Notes: generated by a model not told the origin, from the letters alone. A DNA stretch of 64,000 bases from Perca fluviatilis (GCF_010015445.1 NC_053112.1:32885998-32949997); one strand, 5' to 3'; numbered from the stretch's first letter, positions 49,411 through 60,357 are shown. A program made the numbers and translations.

Positions 49411-50858
49411 GGCAAGCCACTTCACTGACTCAAACTCTCTCTAATCTTACTTTGGGGCTGGGTAAGCAAACCATTCATAACAGAACTGTATTAAAGTTCA
49501 CTGTTAAGGCTCACATCAATATTATCGTTCCTCCTTTCCAAATAAAGGTCACACTCTTATGCACACACGATTCAGTGATAAGAGGGCTAAGTCTATGAAA
49601 GTTTTTTCAGCCTTAGAGCTACTGACCCATTCTGTTTGCTCCAAAACCAATTTGTCCTCAAACTGCAGAGCTTCTGTTTTTAGTAGACTTTGATCCACAG
49701 CCAACATTTGACAACAAGTACTCACCATAAATCACTAGACATGTCCACTAAAAGGAAAAGTGGGACCGTAAATATGGATAATAAAATAGATATACAATAC
49801 AATATGATGAAATTGGCTAAAAAATGACGGACATACGTTCACCTGTGAAGTGTTAGTTTACTCAAAACGGAGGATTGTGATCATCCGTGTAGCTTCTACC
49901 AGGATTTATGTTTACATTTTGTCTTGCAGAGATCACTTTAGAACACAACTCCAATGTAAGAGATTGGAGACAAAATATAATTTAAGGCTTTATCTAATAT
50001 CTAAGGTAGTCAAATTAAGTGGGTATCTTCCGAGGTTAGTTTTTTTCATCCTCACCTCTTCGTGTGTTCTGGCTGAGCTACAGCACAAAGAGGCAATTTC
50101 TTACTAAAAAGATTCCAATTAGCTGTGGCTGCATTTAAAAATGCCCTTTTTGCAAGGGTAGGTATGTGAATTATGACCCCCATCTCATACATTGGAAACA
50201 AGGTAGGAAATGAGCTCTTCACAACCAGTACAGACAGGAGGAGCACTTACGACCAGCAATTATTTCAGTGTAATGACGTGAGTGAAAAATGGAAGATTGT
50301 TTTTGCATGTTAATATATTTTAGAAAATGCCACAGTTTCATATAACATACAAACAGAATAGCAAGGTTATACTAAATTACCATTAATTAAAGAACACTCA
50401 AATTATTTAACTATGTCTATATTTTTAACTAATGTTGCAGTCCAAATTAATTTGCACCTTGAGTTGAACCAAACATAATAATCACTTCATTACTGTATGA
50501 AGAAATCTGGACCTGAACTATATGAGCCCCTTGTGCAGCTATCATCTAAAATGCTAAATCAGCAGAGTCAGCATAATGTTCTGTTAGTCTAACACTGAAC
50601 GACATTCCTGATCCACCATCTTGGCGCATCAACAGTGCACAGGCAGGACTCCAAAGCTGCGTCGTCACTTCATTGTTAACAAACCCGACAGTGATTGGCA
50701 GGCAGGTCCAATTACAGCTGCAACTGGCTGACAACAGCACAGGTCATCAAATTCCCATTTGGACTCCCAGTTGTCAAATAGTCCCATTGATCCACGAGCT
50801 GAGGTATCGGTTACTGTCCAGGTCAGGAGAGTCGAGTCTGGATGGCTTCAATTAATGA
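49411..50858. other. unassigned sequence, no gene seen
   Basis: AT-rich, without recognised coding exon or repeat terminus. Confidence 0.4.
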
Positions 50859-50867
50859 TGCACCATG

Positions 50868-51544
50868 TAACATGGCATCATGACTTTGCGTAAACATACG
50901 CGCCACTTGGCTTTAGGAAAGTGGCGTGTATGTTTACGCAAAGTCATGATGTTGTCTGTACGCATTTTGAGCTATCCGCGTGTATGTCTACGCTGTATAC
51001 AGCAGACGGCAGTCTGCAACGTCACAGCATAAACATACATGCCACTTTCTAAAGCCACGTGGCGTGTTATCGCAAGGCTACGGTTGATTTTAACGTCACA
51101 CGCGGGTTGAAAAGAAGAACCGGTTAGGATTAGGAAAAGAACAACTCGGTTGGGTTTAGGAAAAGAAGAACTTTGTTGGGTTTAGGAAAAGAAGAACGTG
51201 GTTTGGTTTAGGAAAACAACAAACGTGGAAAGGTAACATAACACACGAGAAACGAAGGAAACCTCACACACGGGACGAGATCCTCGCTCTTCTGGGTGAA
51301 AGTCCTGTGTTTTACCCATCCTCCACCCCGACCAACCTCCCTACGCAGATTTTCGCTGTCCCTTGCGCTGCGTGCCCCGCTACTGGCGTCAATTGCGCAT
51401 TACGTAACGCACCGTAAGGTAATGTAAGTCAATGGAGGCCAAACGGCGTTGATAAACACGCTAAAAAGCGAGTGTCATATTCATACCGCCAATAATGGCA
51501 TACGAATTGGCGTGTCATACATACGCCATTTCATGAGATCAGTG
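50868..51544. mobile_element. palindrome-rich repeat element with candidate 9-bp TSD
   Basis: The direct repeat TGCACCATG at 50859-50867 and 51545-51553 probably marks the ends. Near the left end, 50876-50906 and 50921-50951 form a 31-bp hairpin with a single mismatch (core GACTTTGCGTAAACATACG). The theme CATACGCC/GGCGTGT recurs at the right end. A degenerate tandem array sits in the middle, listed separately. No protein is encoded and the superfamily is unknown. Confidence 0.6.
51111..51226. repeat. degenerate ~27-bp tandem repeat, about four units
   Basis: Units share GGTTTAGGAAAAGAAGAAC with drift between copies (GGATTAGGAAAAGAACAAC, GGTTTAGGAAAACAACAAA). The array lies inside the palindrome-rich element. 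Confidence 0.8.
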
Positions 51545-51689
51545 TGCACCATGGGAGATTGACATGATTAGTTGTGGTAGGGAGGAAAGCCCTGCGGTAC
51601 TATGCAGATTTGTGTACAGTTTGTATCTTCATGCTCCAAATATCTCATTTCGATATGTAAATACGATATGAACTGTCTATATACTATCT

Positions 51690-51955
51690 GTATCAGTGTC
51701 TCTGTGTTCCAACCGGCAGTGACAGATGGCCATCCGCCAAGAGCCACGGTCTGTCCGAGGTTTCTGCCTGTAAAAAAGGAAGTTTTTCCTCGCCACTGTC
51801 GCACCAAATGCTTGCTCTTGGGGGGGGGGAATTGGGGGAAATTGTTGGGTCTTTGTAAATCATAGTGTGGTCTAGACTTACTCTATCTGTAAAGTGTCCT
51901 GAAATAGCTCCTGTTGTGATTTGACACTATAAATAAAAATGAATTGAACTGTTTT
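51690..51955 (+). mobile_element. retroposon 3' end (teleost LINE/SINE tail)
   Basis: Wording GAGGTTTCTGCCTGTAAAA, GGAAGTTTTTCCTCGCCACT and GTGATTTGACACTATAAATA, ending in an AATGAATTGAA tail, is the 3' region of a non-LTR retroposon I recognise as very common in percomorph fish. The exact family is not assigned. No coding part is visible. Confidence 0.6.
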
Positions 51956-52204
51956 GTAATCTAAAAGTTTGAATAACAGGGATATTTTAAGTTGCAAAAT
52001 AGACTCTTATGAGTCTATGAATATTTGAACATGACTCACTGAGAAACCCTATCTCCCAAAATGATGCTTATATGGTTGGTTTTGCCAAATAATTTTGGAG
52101 TAAATGTAATAGGTGTAAATATTATGTTCCTTGGCAATGCTTTTTTCAGTCGCGAGGTTCACATTGTGTGTGATTAGGATAAGGCTAAAGAACACTTTGT
52201 TTAA

Positions 52205-53123
52205 AGCACAACTATCGCCGAAATGCAACCTAGGGTCTTTTTGTGAATGTACCCGAGTCAAACTTTCGTTTAAAAGCATATTTAGGACGGAATCGCCACT
52301 TTTAAGATTTACCGTATTTTCGTTTTTCGGTCAAATGGCCTTTTGAATGGGAGTGTTAGGGGCACTTTTATGCTAGCCTCAAAATAGCTATTTTTAAAAC
52401 ACTAAGAAGGCTCGACACAACATGAAACTTTGCTCGAAGTGTCACCAAAGGCTCTACACCTTAACTAATGCATTGACAATATTGTTTGTGTACCCAGAGT
52501 TTACTAAAAAAGGTTTTGAACAACTCACCGTAGCTCTTGCTGTTTCCAGCCACTACCACCTCGGCAGTCGAAACGAGTCGATATCTGAATGCGTATGAAT
52601 GGACTCCATATGAGGCTCCTTTTTCAACTACAAGGTCAATATTGTTTTTCAATAACGACAAAACAAGAAATAATCCGTGCATTTATATGGAGCTAAGCTT
52701 TAAGAGCTTTCATCTTTACTCTCCTCCCTGTTATGTTGCATTCGGAAATCTATTCTTTTTGACTGATAAAATGACTGGAAACAACAAGAGCTACGGTGAG
52801 TTGTTCAAAACCTTTCTTTTTAGTAAACTCTGGGTACACAAACAATGTTGTCAATGCTTTCGTTAAGGTGTAGAGCCCCTGGTGATACTTCGAGCAAAGT
52901 TTCATGTTGTGTCGAGCCTTCTTAGTGTTTTAAAAATTAGCTATTTTGAGGCTAGCATAAAAGTGCCCCCAACACTCCCATTCAAAAGGCCATTTGACCG
53001 AAAAAAACGAAAATACGGTGAATCTAAAAAGTGGCGATTCCATCTTAAATATGCTTTTAAATGAAAGTTTGACTCTGGTACATTCACAAAAAGACCCTAG
53101 GTTGCATTTTGGCGAGTTATGCT
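52205..53123. mobile_element. 919-bp TTAA foldback element with ~350-bp arms
   Basis: The flanks are TTAA at 52201-52204 and 53124-53127. The left arm (52205-52551) and right arm (52774-53123) are inverted copies with scattered substitutions; examples are CTCACCGTAGCTCTTG on the left and CAAGAGCTACGGTGAG on the right. The ends are AGCACAACTATCGCC and (reversed) AGCATAACTCGCC, then ACCTAGGGTC as in the elements at 616 and 36499. The ~220-bp centre is unique and non-coding. Frames of 70-109 codons across the arms are products of the inverted repeat. Confidence 0.85.
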
Positions 53124-53127
53124 TTAA

Positions 53128-53540
53128 GGTTAGAGAAAGATTGTGGTTTTGGTTAAGCATTGAAAGAGAAAACGTCCTGTTTTGTGTCACTTCTTACATT
53201 TTTAACCAAGATTACGTTTTTTTCTCTATCCTTAATTGAGTGCTGTTAGTGCCTAAACATAATCATAAACAATCACACCTTATAGTTTTTACGGCGAGAA
53301 CAGATGTTGTAGGGAAAACAAATGAAATACGTAGGCTGTAAATATTTTCTGCAGATGTGTTCAATATAAACCTTTGGAGATTTCATATGTATTTCCATTA
53401 AAAATGTTTCTTCATTATGCTGAGGGTGAACACCTAATTTAAAATATATTTTCTGTTGAAAGTTAGTACTATATGATTTTATAGAAGACTGGTTTGCCAC
53501 AGGTTGACTATCAACCGTATTAATGTTTTCTATGTGATTG
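53128..53540. other. unassigned sequence, no gene seen
   Basis: No recognised feature. Confidence 0.4.
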
Positions 53541-53960
53541 ATTTACAGCTGAGAGAGGTGTGTCTTCTGCACCTTTTTTTAAAAAAAACATGTATTTGAG
53601 TTTTTGTAAATTTGACAGACAAAAACAGTACAACAAGGCACATAACATAAAACGGCTAGTTATCACTCCAACCATCCACATCCATATTGTTATTCTCAGG
53701 GAAATTAAAGAAGACGCTCCAAATTTTCCAAAACTTGTCAAGCCTATTTTTTGTTGTATAACTTAACTTTTCTAAAGCTCTGCTAAGTAAAAAGTAATTC
53801 CCCTCAACCATTACAATGTGCCACAAGGAGTGTCTGATTTCCATCAGCAAGCAATGCATCGTTTGGCTTCTAAAAAAACTTCTGCACCTTTTTAAATTGC
53901 AAGTTTGCCAAGACATCCGAGGAAAGTTCTTTCAATTCCAAGTCTTTTACTGAAATCACT
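53541..53960 (-). pseudogene. probable L1-like LINE C-terminal remnant, minus strand
   Basis: Minus-strand frame 53916-53656 contains CLLMEIRHSLWHIVMVEGNY and later LDKFWKIWSVFFNF. A Met-Glu helix followed by (K)FxKIWxxFxNF is the ending of many L1/Tx1 ORF2 proteins. The fragment lacks any upstream RT motif and has no clear tail, so the assignment is moderate. Confidence 0.45.
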
Positions 53961-54672
53961 TCATTTAGTTTAATAATGACACTCACTCATGTCCTCACTG
54001 TGAATTATCAGTCCACTGGTGGATGAAATGGAAAAAAAACCCTGATATTCTATTTTTAATATTCACATTTTTCCATTTCATTGAATTCTGACATGTACAT
54101 CTCCACACTAAATTGGTTTGGTTTGGATCAACTCTTTGTTTCAAGTTAATTACTGACATGAACAAAAAGCTATTTTTTGCTAATCATATTTATTCCCCAT
54201 TAGCTGCAGCCTTGTCGTCTAATCAATTAGTCAGACGTTTTAAAATCATTGGTACAATTCTGTCTGTCGTGTGAGAGTCCGGGTATGTCTGAGTGTGTGT
54301 TGCCCATGCACATGAGGTTTTGTCCTTTCCAGGTCAGCAAAACCATGAATACAGAAACTTTACTTCTTCGACTTCCATCTTGCATCTTAATTAGACTGAA
54401 CTTAGTAAACCAGTTTGATGTTTTCCACATGAACAAGGTTTGGAAACTCATCAATACAGAGCAGTTAAATAACTGTAAAAGTTAGAAACCACAAACTAAA
54501 AACTCTCTAACTTGGCACCATTCTCAACTGCACACTTCCACTATGAATGATATCAGTATATATGGCTACTATGCCTGCAACAGCCGTTCATTAGTGAGTT
54601 TGAAAGCCATTTGCAACAAGTAATCAGCTGCACTTATTCTGAGTAAATATAGATAATTTCATATCTGTAGAG
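53961..54672. other. unassigned sequence, no gene seen
   Basis: No recognised coding exon or repeat. Confidence 0.4.
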
Positions 54673-54681
54673 CATATACAA

Positions 54682-55271
54682 TAGCCTGGTCCTACCAGAC
54701 TCTCGTACTTTTTATTTGTACAGAGTGTTAACTTCCTTGAAGGTGGGTAGTTTGTTGAAGTTTAAACTACTGGATCTGCCCAGAGCCACTCTGGATCTGC
54801 CATAACCAATCGCTAACGTTTGGTCGTGATGTATGTCATGCGCATGTGCAACACAAGGGGAGACCGTCGAGGCTTATATTTAGCATTAGCATCGCTAGCG
54901 TTAGCCTTAGCCAACTCCTTCACCACTAATGGAGCGAGTTGTAAAATCAAACTTTTCCCGAACCCAGTGGGGAGGAGGGCCACAACATCATGGCCACCAA
55001 TAAAACTTAGCAAAGATTTGCTCTTGCTCGGGCTTTAACTTCTGGATATTTGGCAGTGTTGCCACAACGGACTGAATGGCTTTGCTCGCATCTTTCTCCG
55101 CCGCAACTCTAGCGCACGGCCTCAACGTCATCGTTCTCAGCCACTCCCTCTGTTCGCTGATTGGGCCGCCAAAAATTTGGCTGGAGAAAACCCAAGACTA
55201 TACCGCAAACCCAGACTTAGTACTGAAGGGAAATTAAAATTGAGCTTAAGTAGGAGGGCGGAGCCAGGCTA
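54682..55271. mobile_element. 590-bp 9-bp-TSD element containing helicase fragment
   Basis: Ends are TAGCCTGGTCCTACCAGACT and GGCGGAGCCAGGCTA. The flanking 9-mers CATATACAA (54673-54681) and TATATACAA (55272-55280) match at 8 of 9. The left end resembles those of the elements at 48191 and 63870 (shared TAGYCT and CCAGAC). The inside encodes, on the minus strand, part of a superfamily-2 helicase. It is therefore either a deletion derivative of a helicase-encoding transposon or a MITE that captured a helicase gene piece. Confidence 0.75.
54813..55110 (-). pseudogene. RecQ-like SF2 helicase N-terminal fragment
   Basis: The minus strand from about 55108 reads VAAEKDASKAIQSVVATL and then KLKPEQEQ, a Q-motif-like block. 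A frameshift near 55015 leads to the frame 55013-54813 containing GGHDVVALLPTGFGKSLI, the Walker A (motif I) P-loop of RecQ-type helicases, then QLAPLVVKELAKANAS. No motif II (DEAH) or later helicase motifs follow; the frame ends in unrelated sequence. Only about 90 residues of a much larger enzyme remain. The P-loop itself is intact but the fragment cannot act as a helicase. Confidence 0.7.
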
Positions 55272-55491
55272 TATATACAAGATATCCTGCTGAGAAAAGA
55301 GTCCAGTGACATTTATCTTGGAGTTTCCTGAACCAAATGTATGCTTATCTAATCTCTTTATGTGTAATACCAGTAAGCTATAATAAAAGCAGCAAAAAAG
55401 TAACACTCAAAGTGTTCAAATTAAAGATATAGGAGATGGAACAAAAAGCCTGTTATGATGGGACTTGACAACATTAATTGTTAAAAGTTAA

Positions 55492-55870
55492 AGCTATAGT
55501 GCGTAGTTTCTGTCGCCCCCATGGTGAATTCTAAGTAATGACAACAACACTGTCGGCGCGTCCACATGATACAAGCCTTACGTGATCGCACACGCGCCCA
55601 AACCCCTCCCCTACGCTGTTGCTTTAACCACGGAGGACACGGAGGATTAAAAAAACATGATGGACTCTTCAGAAGAGGTAATTATCTTCACTCGAGCTTC
55701 TGCATGCAAAAGTCACCGGACGACACAATCTTCTAAACACAGCCATACTGAGAAATGCAGAGAGAGTTGTGTGGAACTGATAGTCTTGATTTGCTTTGTA
55801 GAAACTCATTTGGCAATGACTTGAATGTAACGGACGTTCATTAATATAAAAAAGTTACCCACTAAAGCTT
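55492..55870. mobile_element. TTAA MITE (Kolobok-type)
   Basis: The left end AGCTATAGTGCGTAG follows TTAA at 55488-55491. The reversed right end reads AGCTTTAGTGGGTAA, followed by an extra T and TTAA at 55871-55874. No coding potential. Confidence 0.65.
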
Positions 55871-55874
55871 TTAA

Positions 55875-56880
55875 ACCAAGTCTTAATTCCAATATGAATC
55901 AACGACCAGAAGAAAAGAAAACTCCAACTTTTAGAGTTTGTGATAAGGCCTGCAGCTGCATTTTGCTCTAGACAGGGGACCGAACTCTGACTCAGGTCAA
56001 AGTAGAGTTTACAGTTCACACAAGATGAGATGAAGGCACTAATGACGCTCTCAAAGCCTATAAAGGACAGACAGGATTTTATTCTGATTCTCTCATCTTC
56101 AGCTGCAGGAGGGGACTGATCCTCTTGACCTGATCAGTGAAACCAGTGTAAGAGTTGTGTGTGATCCTCAGGTCTGTAATAGATGGTGCAACATGGGCCG
56201 ACAAGATTAGATTATGTTGTGTTGCTAGAACTTGGAGGATCACGCAGAACAAACTCCGATCCTATCTCTCTTGTTTATTTAGAATTATTTAGGAGAATTA
56301 GTTGCACTGGTACACCATCCAGTATTTATTCTGGGCAATTGCAAGCGGCTGTCAGTGAGGAGTGATATCAAAGTACTGGCAGCGCTGTCGAGTACAAAAC
56401 AAAACTGTAATGTTCACTTATCACAACAAAATATATTTATTTTTGGCCTACGCACCTACACATTTGTTTGTTAGTTTGTTCAAACACATTTTTTCTCCCC
56501 AAACATTTTACTGACCCTTTTGATAGTCTCAGGCAGCCTCCAATGTGGCAACTGTGTCCTAAGTGTTTCTGTGAATCCCAACTCAAAAGTTTGCGTTAAC
56601 GTCAAATCATCAGTTGAGGATGCTCTAATTAGGGTTGAAAATGTTCCTGTGATTAAAAAAATAAATAATAAAGATTACTTCCTGATAATACAGTATATCC
56701 CTCTCTTACCAGGATTCCCAGGATTTCTTCATCATACATTCATTTTGATTTTAAAAGCATAACTGCAGATAATTCATCATAAAATGACATTTAGTCAAAA
56801 GTTATTCCTTTTATATTAGTTAGATTATGTACTTTTTATTTTTAGTGAAACAAAACATTTTCTTAAAAATGGAGAGAATG
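55875..56880. other. unassigned sequence, no gene seen
   Basis: No recognised gene or repeat in this kilobase. A TTAGGGTTGAAAATG near 56629 could be a decayed hAT end, but this is not supported further. Confidence 0.35.
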
Positions 56881-56922
56881 AAATGACTAAATGACAAAAT
56901 CATTTGGTCCTTTGTTTTTCAG

Positions 56923-57588
56923 CGTATACGACAACACAGTTCTAAATGGCGCGTTTTACTTTTAAAAAACTTCCAGACGGCTCCATCGACAAGTCAAAAG
57001 CAATATGCACCTTGTGTGAAATGGAACTAAAATATCACCAAAGCACTTCAAGTTTAAGCTACCATCTACGAGCTAAGCATGCAGCTAGTACAGCTAATCA
57101 GGGTGATGCTTGCAGACTCAGGTAACGCACTATTTTGGACAGTGCAGACCTGTGGATGAAACCAAATCGAAACAATTAACCGAAGTGCTTGCGAAATGGG
57201 TGGCAACTAACTGCAGACCATCTTGACATCTTGTGCATGCACTTTTGCTGTATAATTAATTTTTACATTTTTAAAAAGCAAGCCTAAGGCAAGCAATATT
57301 TCTGAAGACATTGATTGTACTACCTCAGTCTCGTTGCACATCTTTTGATTTTAAATAATCAATTAAATCTAAAAGTTAAGTTCATAAAGTAACTTTCTTT
57401 GCATTCATTTGATTCCCGATCAAGATACACTGGTAATAATTTGTTTACATTGATAATACAGACTTAAAAAACGGTTATAAAATGCAAAATAATTTAACTT
57501 TAATCATGTGATAAAACACGCGATTAATCGTGATTACTGTAACTATTGAAATTCAGCGATTAAGAAAACATATCGTTTGACAGCCCTA
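56923..57588 (+). mobile_element. hAT transposon remnant (first transposase exon plus 3' terminus)
   Basis: The segment holds a splice-flanked BED zinc-finger exon and ends at about 57588 with CGTTTGACAGCCCTA, preceded by CGCGATTAATCGTGATTA, the usual 3' terminus of a hAT family in fish. The 5' terminus and the catalytic exons are not found, so it is a deletion remnant. No TSD could be matched. Confidence 0.55.
56946..57125 (+). pseudogene. hAT transposase BED zinc-finger exon
   Basis: A 59-residue frame starts Met-Ala-Arg-Phe-Thr-Phe and contains SKAICTLCEMELKYH and SLSYHLRAKH, a complete C-x2-C ... H-x4-H BED-type zinc finger, the N-terminal DNA-binding domain of ZBED/hAT transposases. The ATG lies 24 bp after a pyrimidine-rich acceptor (TTGTTTTTCAG, ending 56922). 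The frame passes an AG|GTAACG donor at 57120 and stops at the TAA inside that donor, as expected if this is an exon of a spliced transposase. The downstream catalytic and hATC dimerisation domains were not found. Confidence 0.65.
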
Positions 57589-59152
57589 CTTTTTACACAA
57601 CAGCATTCAAAGCGTTGGCCCAAACTGGCAACTAAAGGTCGACTTGGATTTGGGTACAGCCTTAATCACATTCCATTTTTCAAATTGATTCAGTGTCAAT
57701 GTATTGACCTCGTGGCACCTGTGAAACACCAATAAACCCACATGAAAAGAACAGCCTGAGGGCCTTCTAATATAAAGAAAATGGAGCTTGACTCAGCCAG
57801 CACCCTCTGCCATCTACATAAGATTAGATGGAGATTTGGTGTTGTTTCAGTAATGTCTGTTTTTAGGACTGTGTGCCGACAAGAAAAGGAAAAGTTTAAA
57901 CACGGCTCCTCAATGCTGATAGATGACTGCAATGAACAAGCTCATTTGAAGTAATCACCTCGCTCCCTCTTGTCCCCTGCAACACCTCATTGGACAGATA
58001 AATTGTTTGCCCTGCTCCTTATTTTTTATTCTTATTTTCTGCCAATTATGACCGCTATTTTACAGTAACTTTTATGTTTAACTTCAAGATGCCTGCTGAG
58101 AACATTTACACTACTGTCCACATTATACTGGAGAGTCAAATTCTGTTAGTTCTGTTTAAGAGTCAAAAAGAGCCTTGCCTGGAGAGTTGCATGGACTACC
58201 TTCGTTTAGACAGCATCATTTTGTAAGCCCCAGTAGTTAAAAGATCAAGAAGTGAACGATAAGGAGATCTGTTTGGAAATACATCAGTGCTGCATGGGTT
58301 CAAATTTTTAAATTTGTACTTTGGCAAATCCTCCTCATTTCATGGTTCTCCGCAAACCCAACTGTAAAGATGATGAAAATGTTAGAGGACTTTGTGACAT
58401 TCTTAGTGCTAGCTAGGAAATGACGCTTCCAGTGACAGCTCTGTTTGGTGGGAAAGAAAATGTATTTACATATTGATTGTTATTTTCCCCTGAGGATTTT
58501 TTCTGTTTGAAATAGCAGAGAGAAAGAGAAATAACAACAATCGTGTTTTATTATGTACGGCTCATATCTCATATCTGTGTCAGTTTACAACCAGAACAGT
58601 CAGATGAAGACAAATTGTCCTATTTTTTTGTAGATACGAGCAGTGACCTTGTGGTTATTTTGTTGCAACCAGTTTTTTTCTTTTTTTGTCTGCCTGTTTG
58701 GCAATTTCACACTTCACCATAACATTGCTTGTGATGAAATAGGTGGGAGAGCTCACTAGAGGGGATACTCGGTACAAACTCAGTGGTGCAGTGCCGTCGT
58801 GGTTTCAAAACTTGCACCTCTACCTTCGCCGACTCACATCACGTCTTAATATAAGCGCCCCATGCAGTTAGGTCATGGCTGCAGGTGGTCTAGCCACCCT
58901 ATCAAAATCATATCTCGTCTCATGTCTTTTATGTATGTCTGCTTCACTTCAACATAACTTCAACATTTACATGCAGGTACAAAATGTTAAGTTGCAAGAT
59001 GATGTGAGTAGGTTTTTATAGAAATATGTCTGCGGGCTGTTTTTAAGGTCATTATGTTTGATTAAATCCATGTCGACAACAGGAACAGGCATATTAGGCC
59101 CTCTAATTTAAGGGATTGGTGTGCAATATAATGCAGTAAGCTTCATCCAATG
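57589..59152. other. unassigned sequence, no gene seen
   Basis: No recognised gene, repeat or terminal structure across about 1.5 kb. Confidence 0.4.
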
Positions 59153-59154
59153 TA

Positions 59155-60355
59155 CACTACTGGTCAAAAGGTTTAGAACATCCCAATTATTTTAGTTTTT
59201 TATTGAAATTTTAGCAGTTCAAGTCCAATGAATAGCTTGAAATGGTACAAAGGTAAGTGGTGAATTGCCGGAGGTTAAAAAAAAAAGTAAGGTTAGCCAA
59301 AACTGAAAAATAATGTAAATGGGTTAACAACGTAAAGCTGTTCTGCAGCAATGGAGTTTGATCAAGCTTTGAAAGTTGGTGCTACCAATTCCCACAGGTG
59401 TTCCAACTTGTCTGGATTACTTACAACCCCCTCTGTTTGGTCATAATAAGCAAGTCTCAGTTTCAACTGTAAAGAGAAGACTTCGAGCTGCAGGTTTGAT
59501 AGGTCGAGTTGCAGCAAGAAAGCCATTGCTAAGACGTCAGAATAAGAAAAAGAGGCTTGCCTGGGCCAAGAAACACTGCCAATGGACTGGAAGAAGGTGC
59601 TATGGACTGATGAATCAAAATTTGAAATCTTTGGTTCATCACGCAGGATTTTTGTACACTGTCAGGTAGGCGAAAGGATGGTTCCTCAGTGTGTGACATC
59701 AACTGTCAAACATGGACGAAGAAGCGTGATGGTCTGGGACTGTTTTGCTGGATCCAGGTTCGATGATTTGTACAGAGTGAAAGGCACCCTGAACCAAAAC
59801 GGCTACCACAGCATTGTGCAGCGCCATGCAGTACCCTCTGGTGTGCGCCTAGTTGGTCAGGGGTTCAACCTACAGCAAGATAATGACCCAAAACATAAGT
59901 CCAAGCTATGCCAGAACTACCTTAGCAAAAAAGAACAAGATGGTAAGCTTAAAAACATGGAGTGGCCAGCACAGTCACCAGACTTAAACCCCATTGAGCT
60001 GGTTTGGGATGAACTGGACAGAAAAGGGAAAGCAAAGCAACCTACAAGTGCCACACATTTATGGGAACTTCTGCAACAGAGTTGGGAAGAACTTTCTGAA
60101 GAATATTTGATTTCCATTGTAGAAAGAATGCCACAAGTGTGTTCAGCTGTTATATCTGCCAAAGGGGGCTACTTTGATGAGTCAAAAATGTAGAATACAT
60201 TTTGGTTTATAAATTGATTCCATGATTTCTTTTTTAACTTAAATTGTTCATTTGTTCTATTCTTTCATTTCAGAGTACAATAAGACATGGAACTGCATGA
60301 ATTTCAATAAAAACCTGGAAAAATTGGGGTGTTCTAAAACTTTTGACCAGTAGTG
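59155..60355 (+). mobile_element. Tc1-like transposon, 1.2 kb, inactivated
   Basis: Ends CACTACTGGTCAAAAGGTTT and (reversed) CACTACTGGTCAAAAGTTTT match over ~30 bp and are flanked by TA at 59153-59154 and 60356-60357, the dinucleotide target of Tc1/mariner elements. It encodes a transposase in two frames (listed separately). At 1,201 bp it is shorter than the usual 1.3-1.6 kb, and the N-terminal DNA-binding part appears deleted. The well-kept TIRs suggest a fairly recent insertion that could still be mobilised in trans. Confidence 0.92.
59376..60193 (+). pseudogene. Tc1-like transposase, frameshifted, N-terminally deleted
   Basis: The first frame (59376-59669) carries VSVSTVKRRLRAAGLIGRV, the second helix-turn-helix of the paired-like domain, and KKRLAWAKKHCQW. 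A small deletion near 59585 shifts frame; coding continues at 59582-60193 with VLWTDESKFEIFG (first catalytic Asp), NLQQDNDPKHKSKLCQNYL (second Asp) and SPDLNPIELVWDEL (Glu), a DD34E triad that is intact. The usual C-terminal segment ending near 60193 is complete. The first helix-turn-helix and AT-hook region of the ~340-residue family appear missing. Because of the frameshift and deletion it should not make active enzyme. Confidence 0.88.
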
Positions 60356-60357
60356 TA

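Noticed and set aside
51111..51226. CRISPR-like repeat array
   Set aside because: Units are adjacent, degenerate and lack unique spacers, and the context is eukaryotic transposon DNA.
52049..53190. several 70-109-codon frames with similar proteins on both strands
   Set aside because: They are repeated because the two arms of the foldback element are inverted copies, not because they encode a conserved protein.
54813..55013. real host helicase gene exon
   Set aside because: It is enclosed by transposon ends with a 9-bp TSD, is frameshifted, lacks later helicase motifs and has no convincing splice sites.
59917..60162. minus-strand frame over the Tc1 transposase
   Set aside because: It is the antisense shadow of the catalytic domain on the plus strand.
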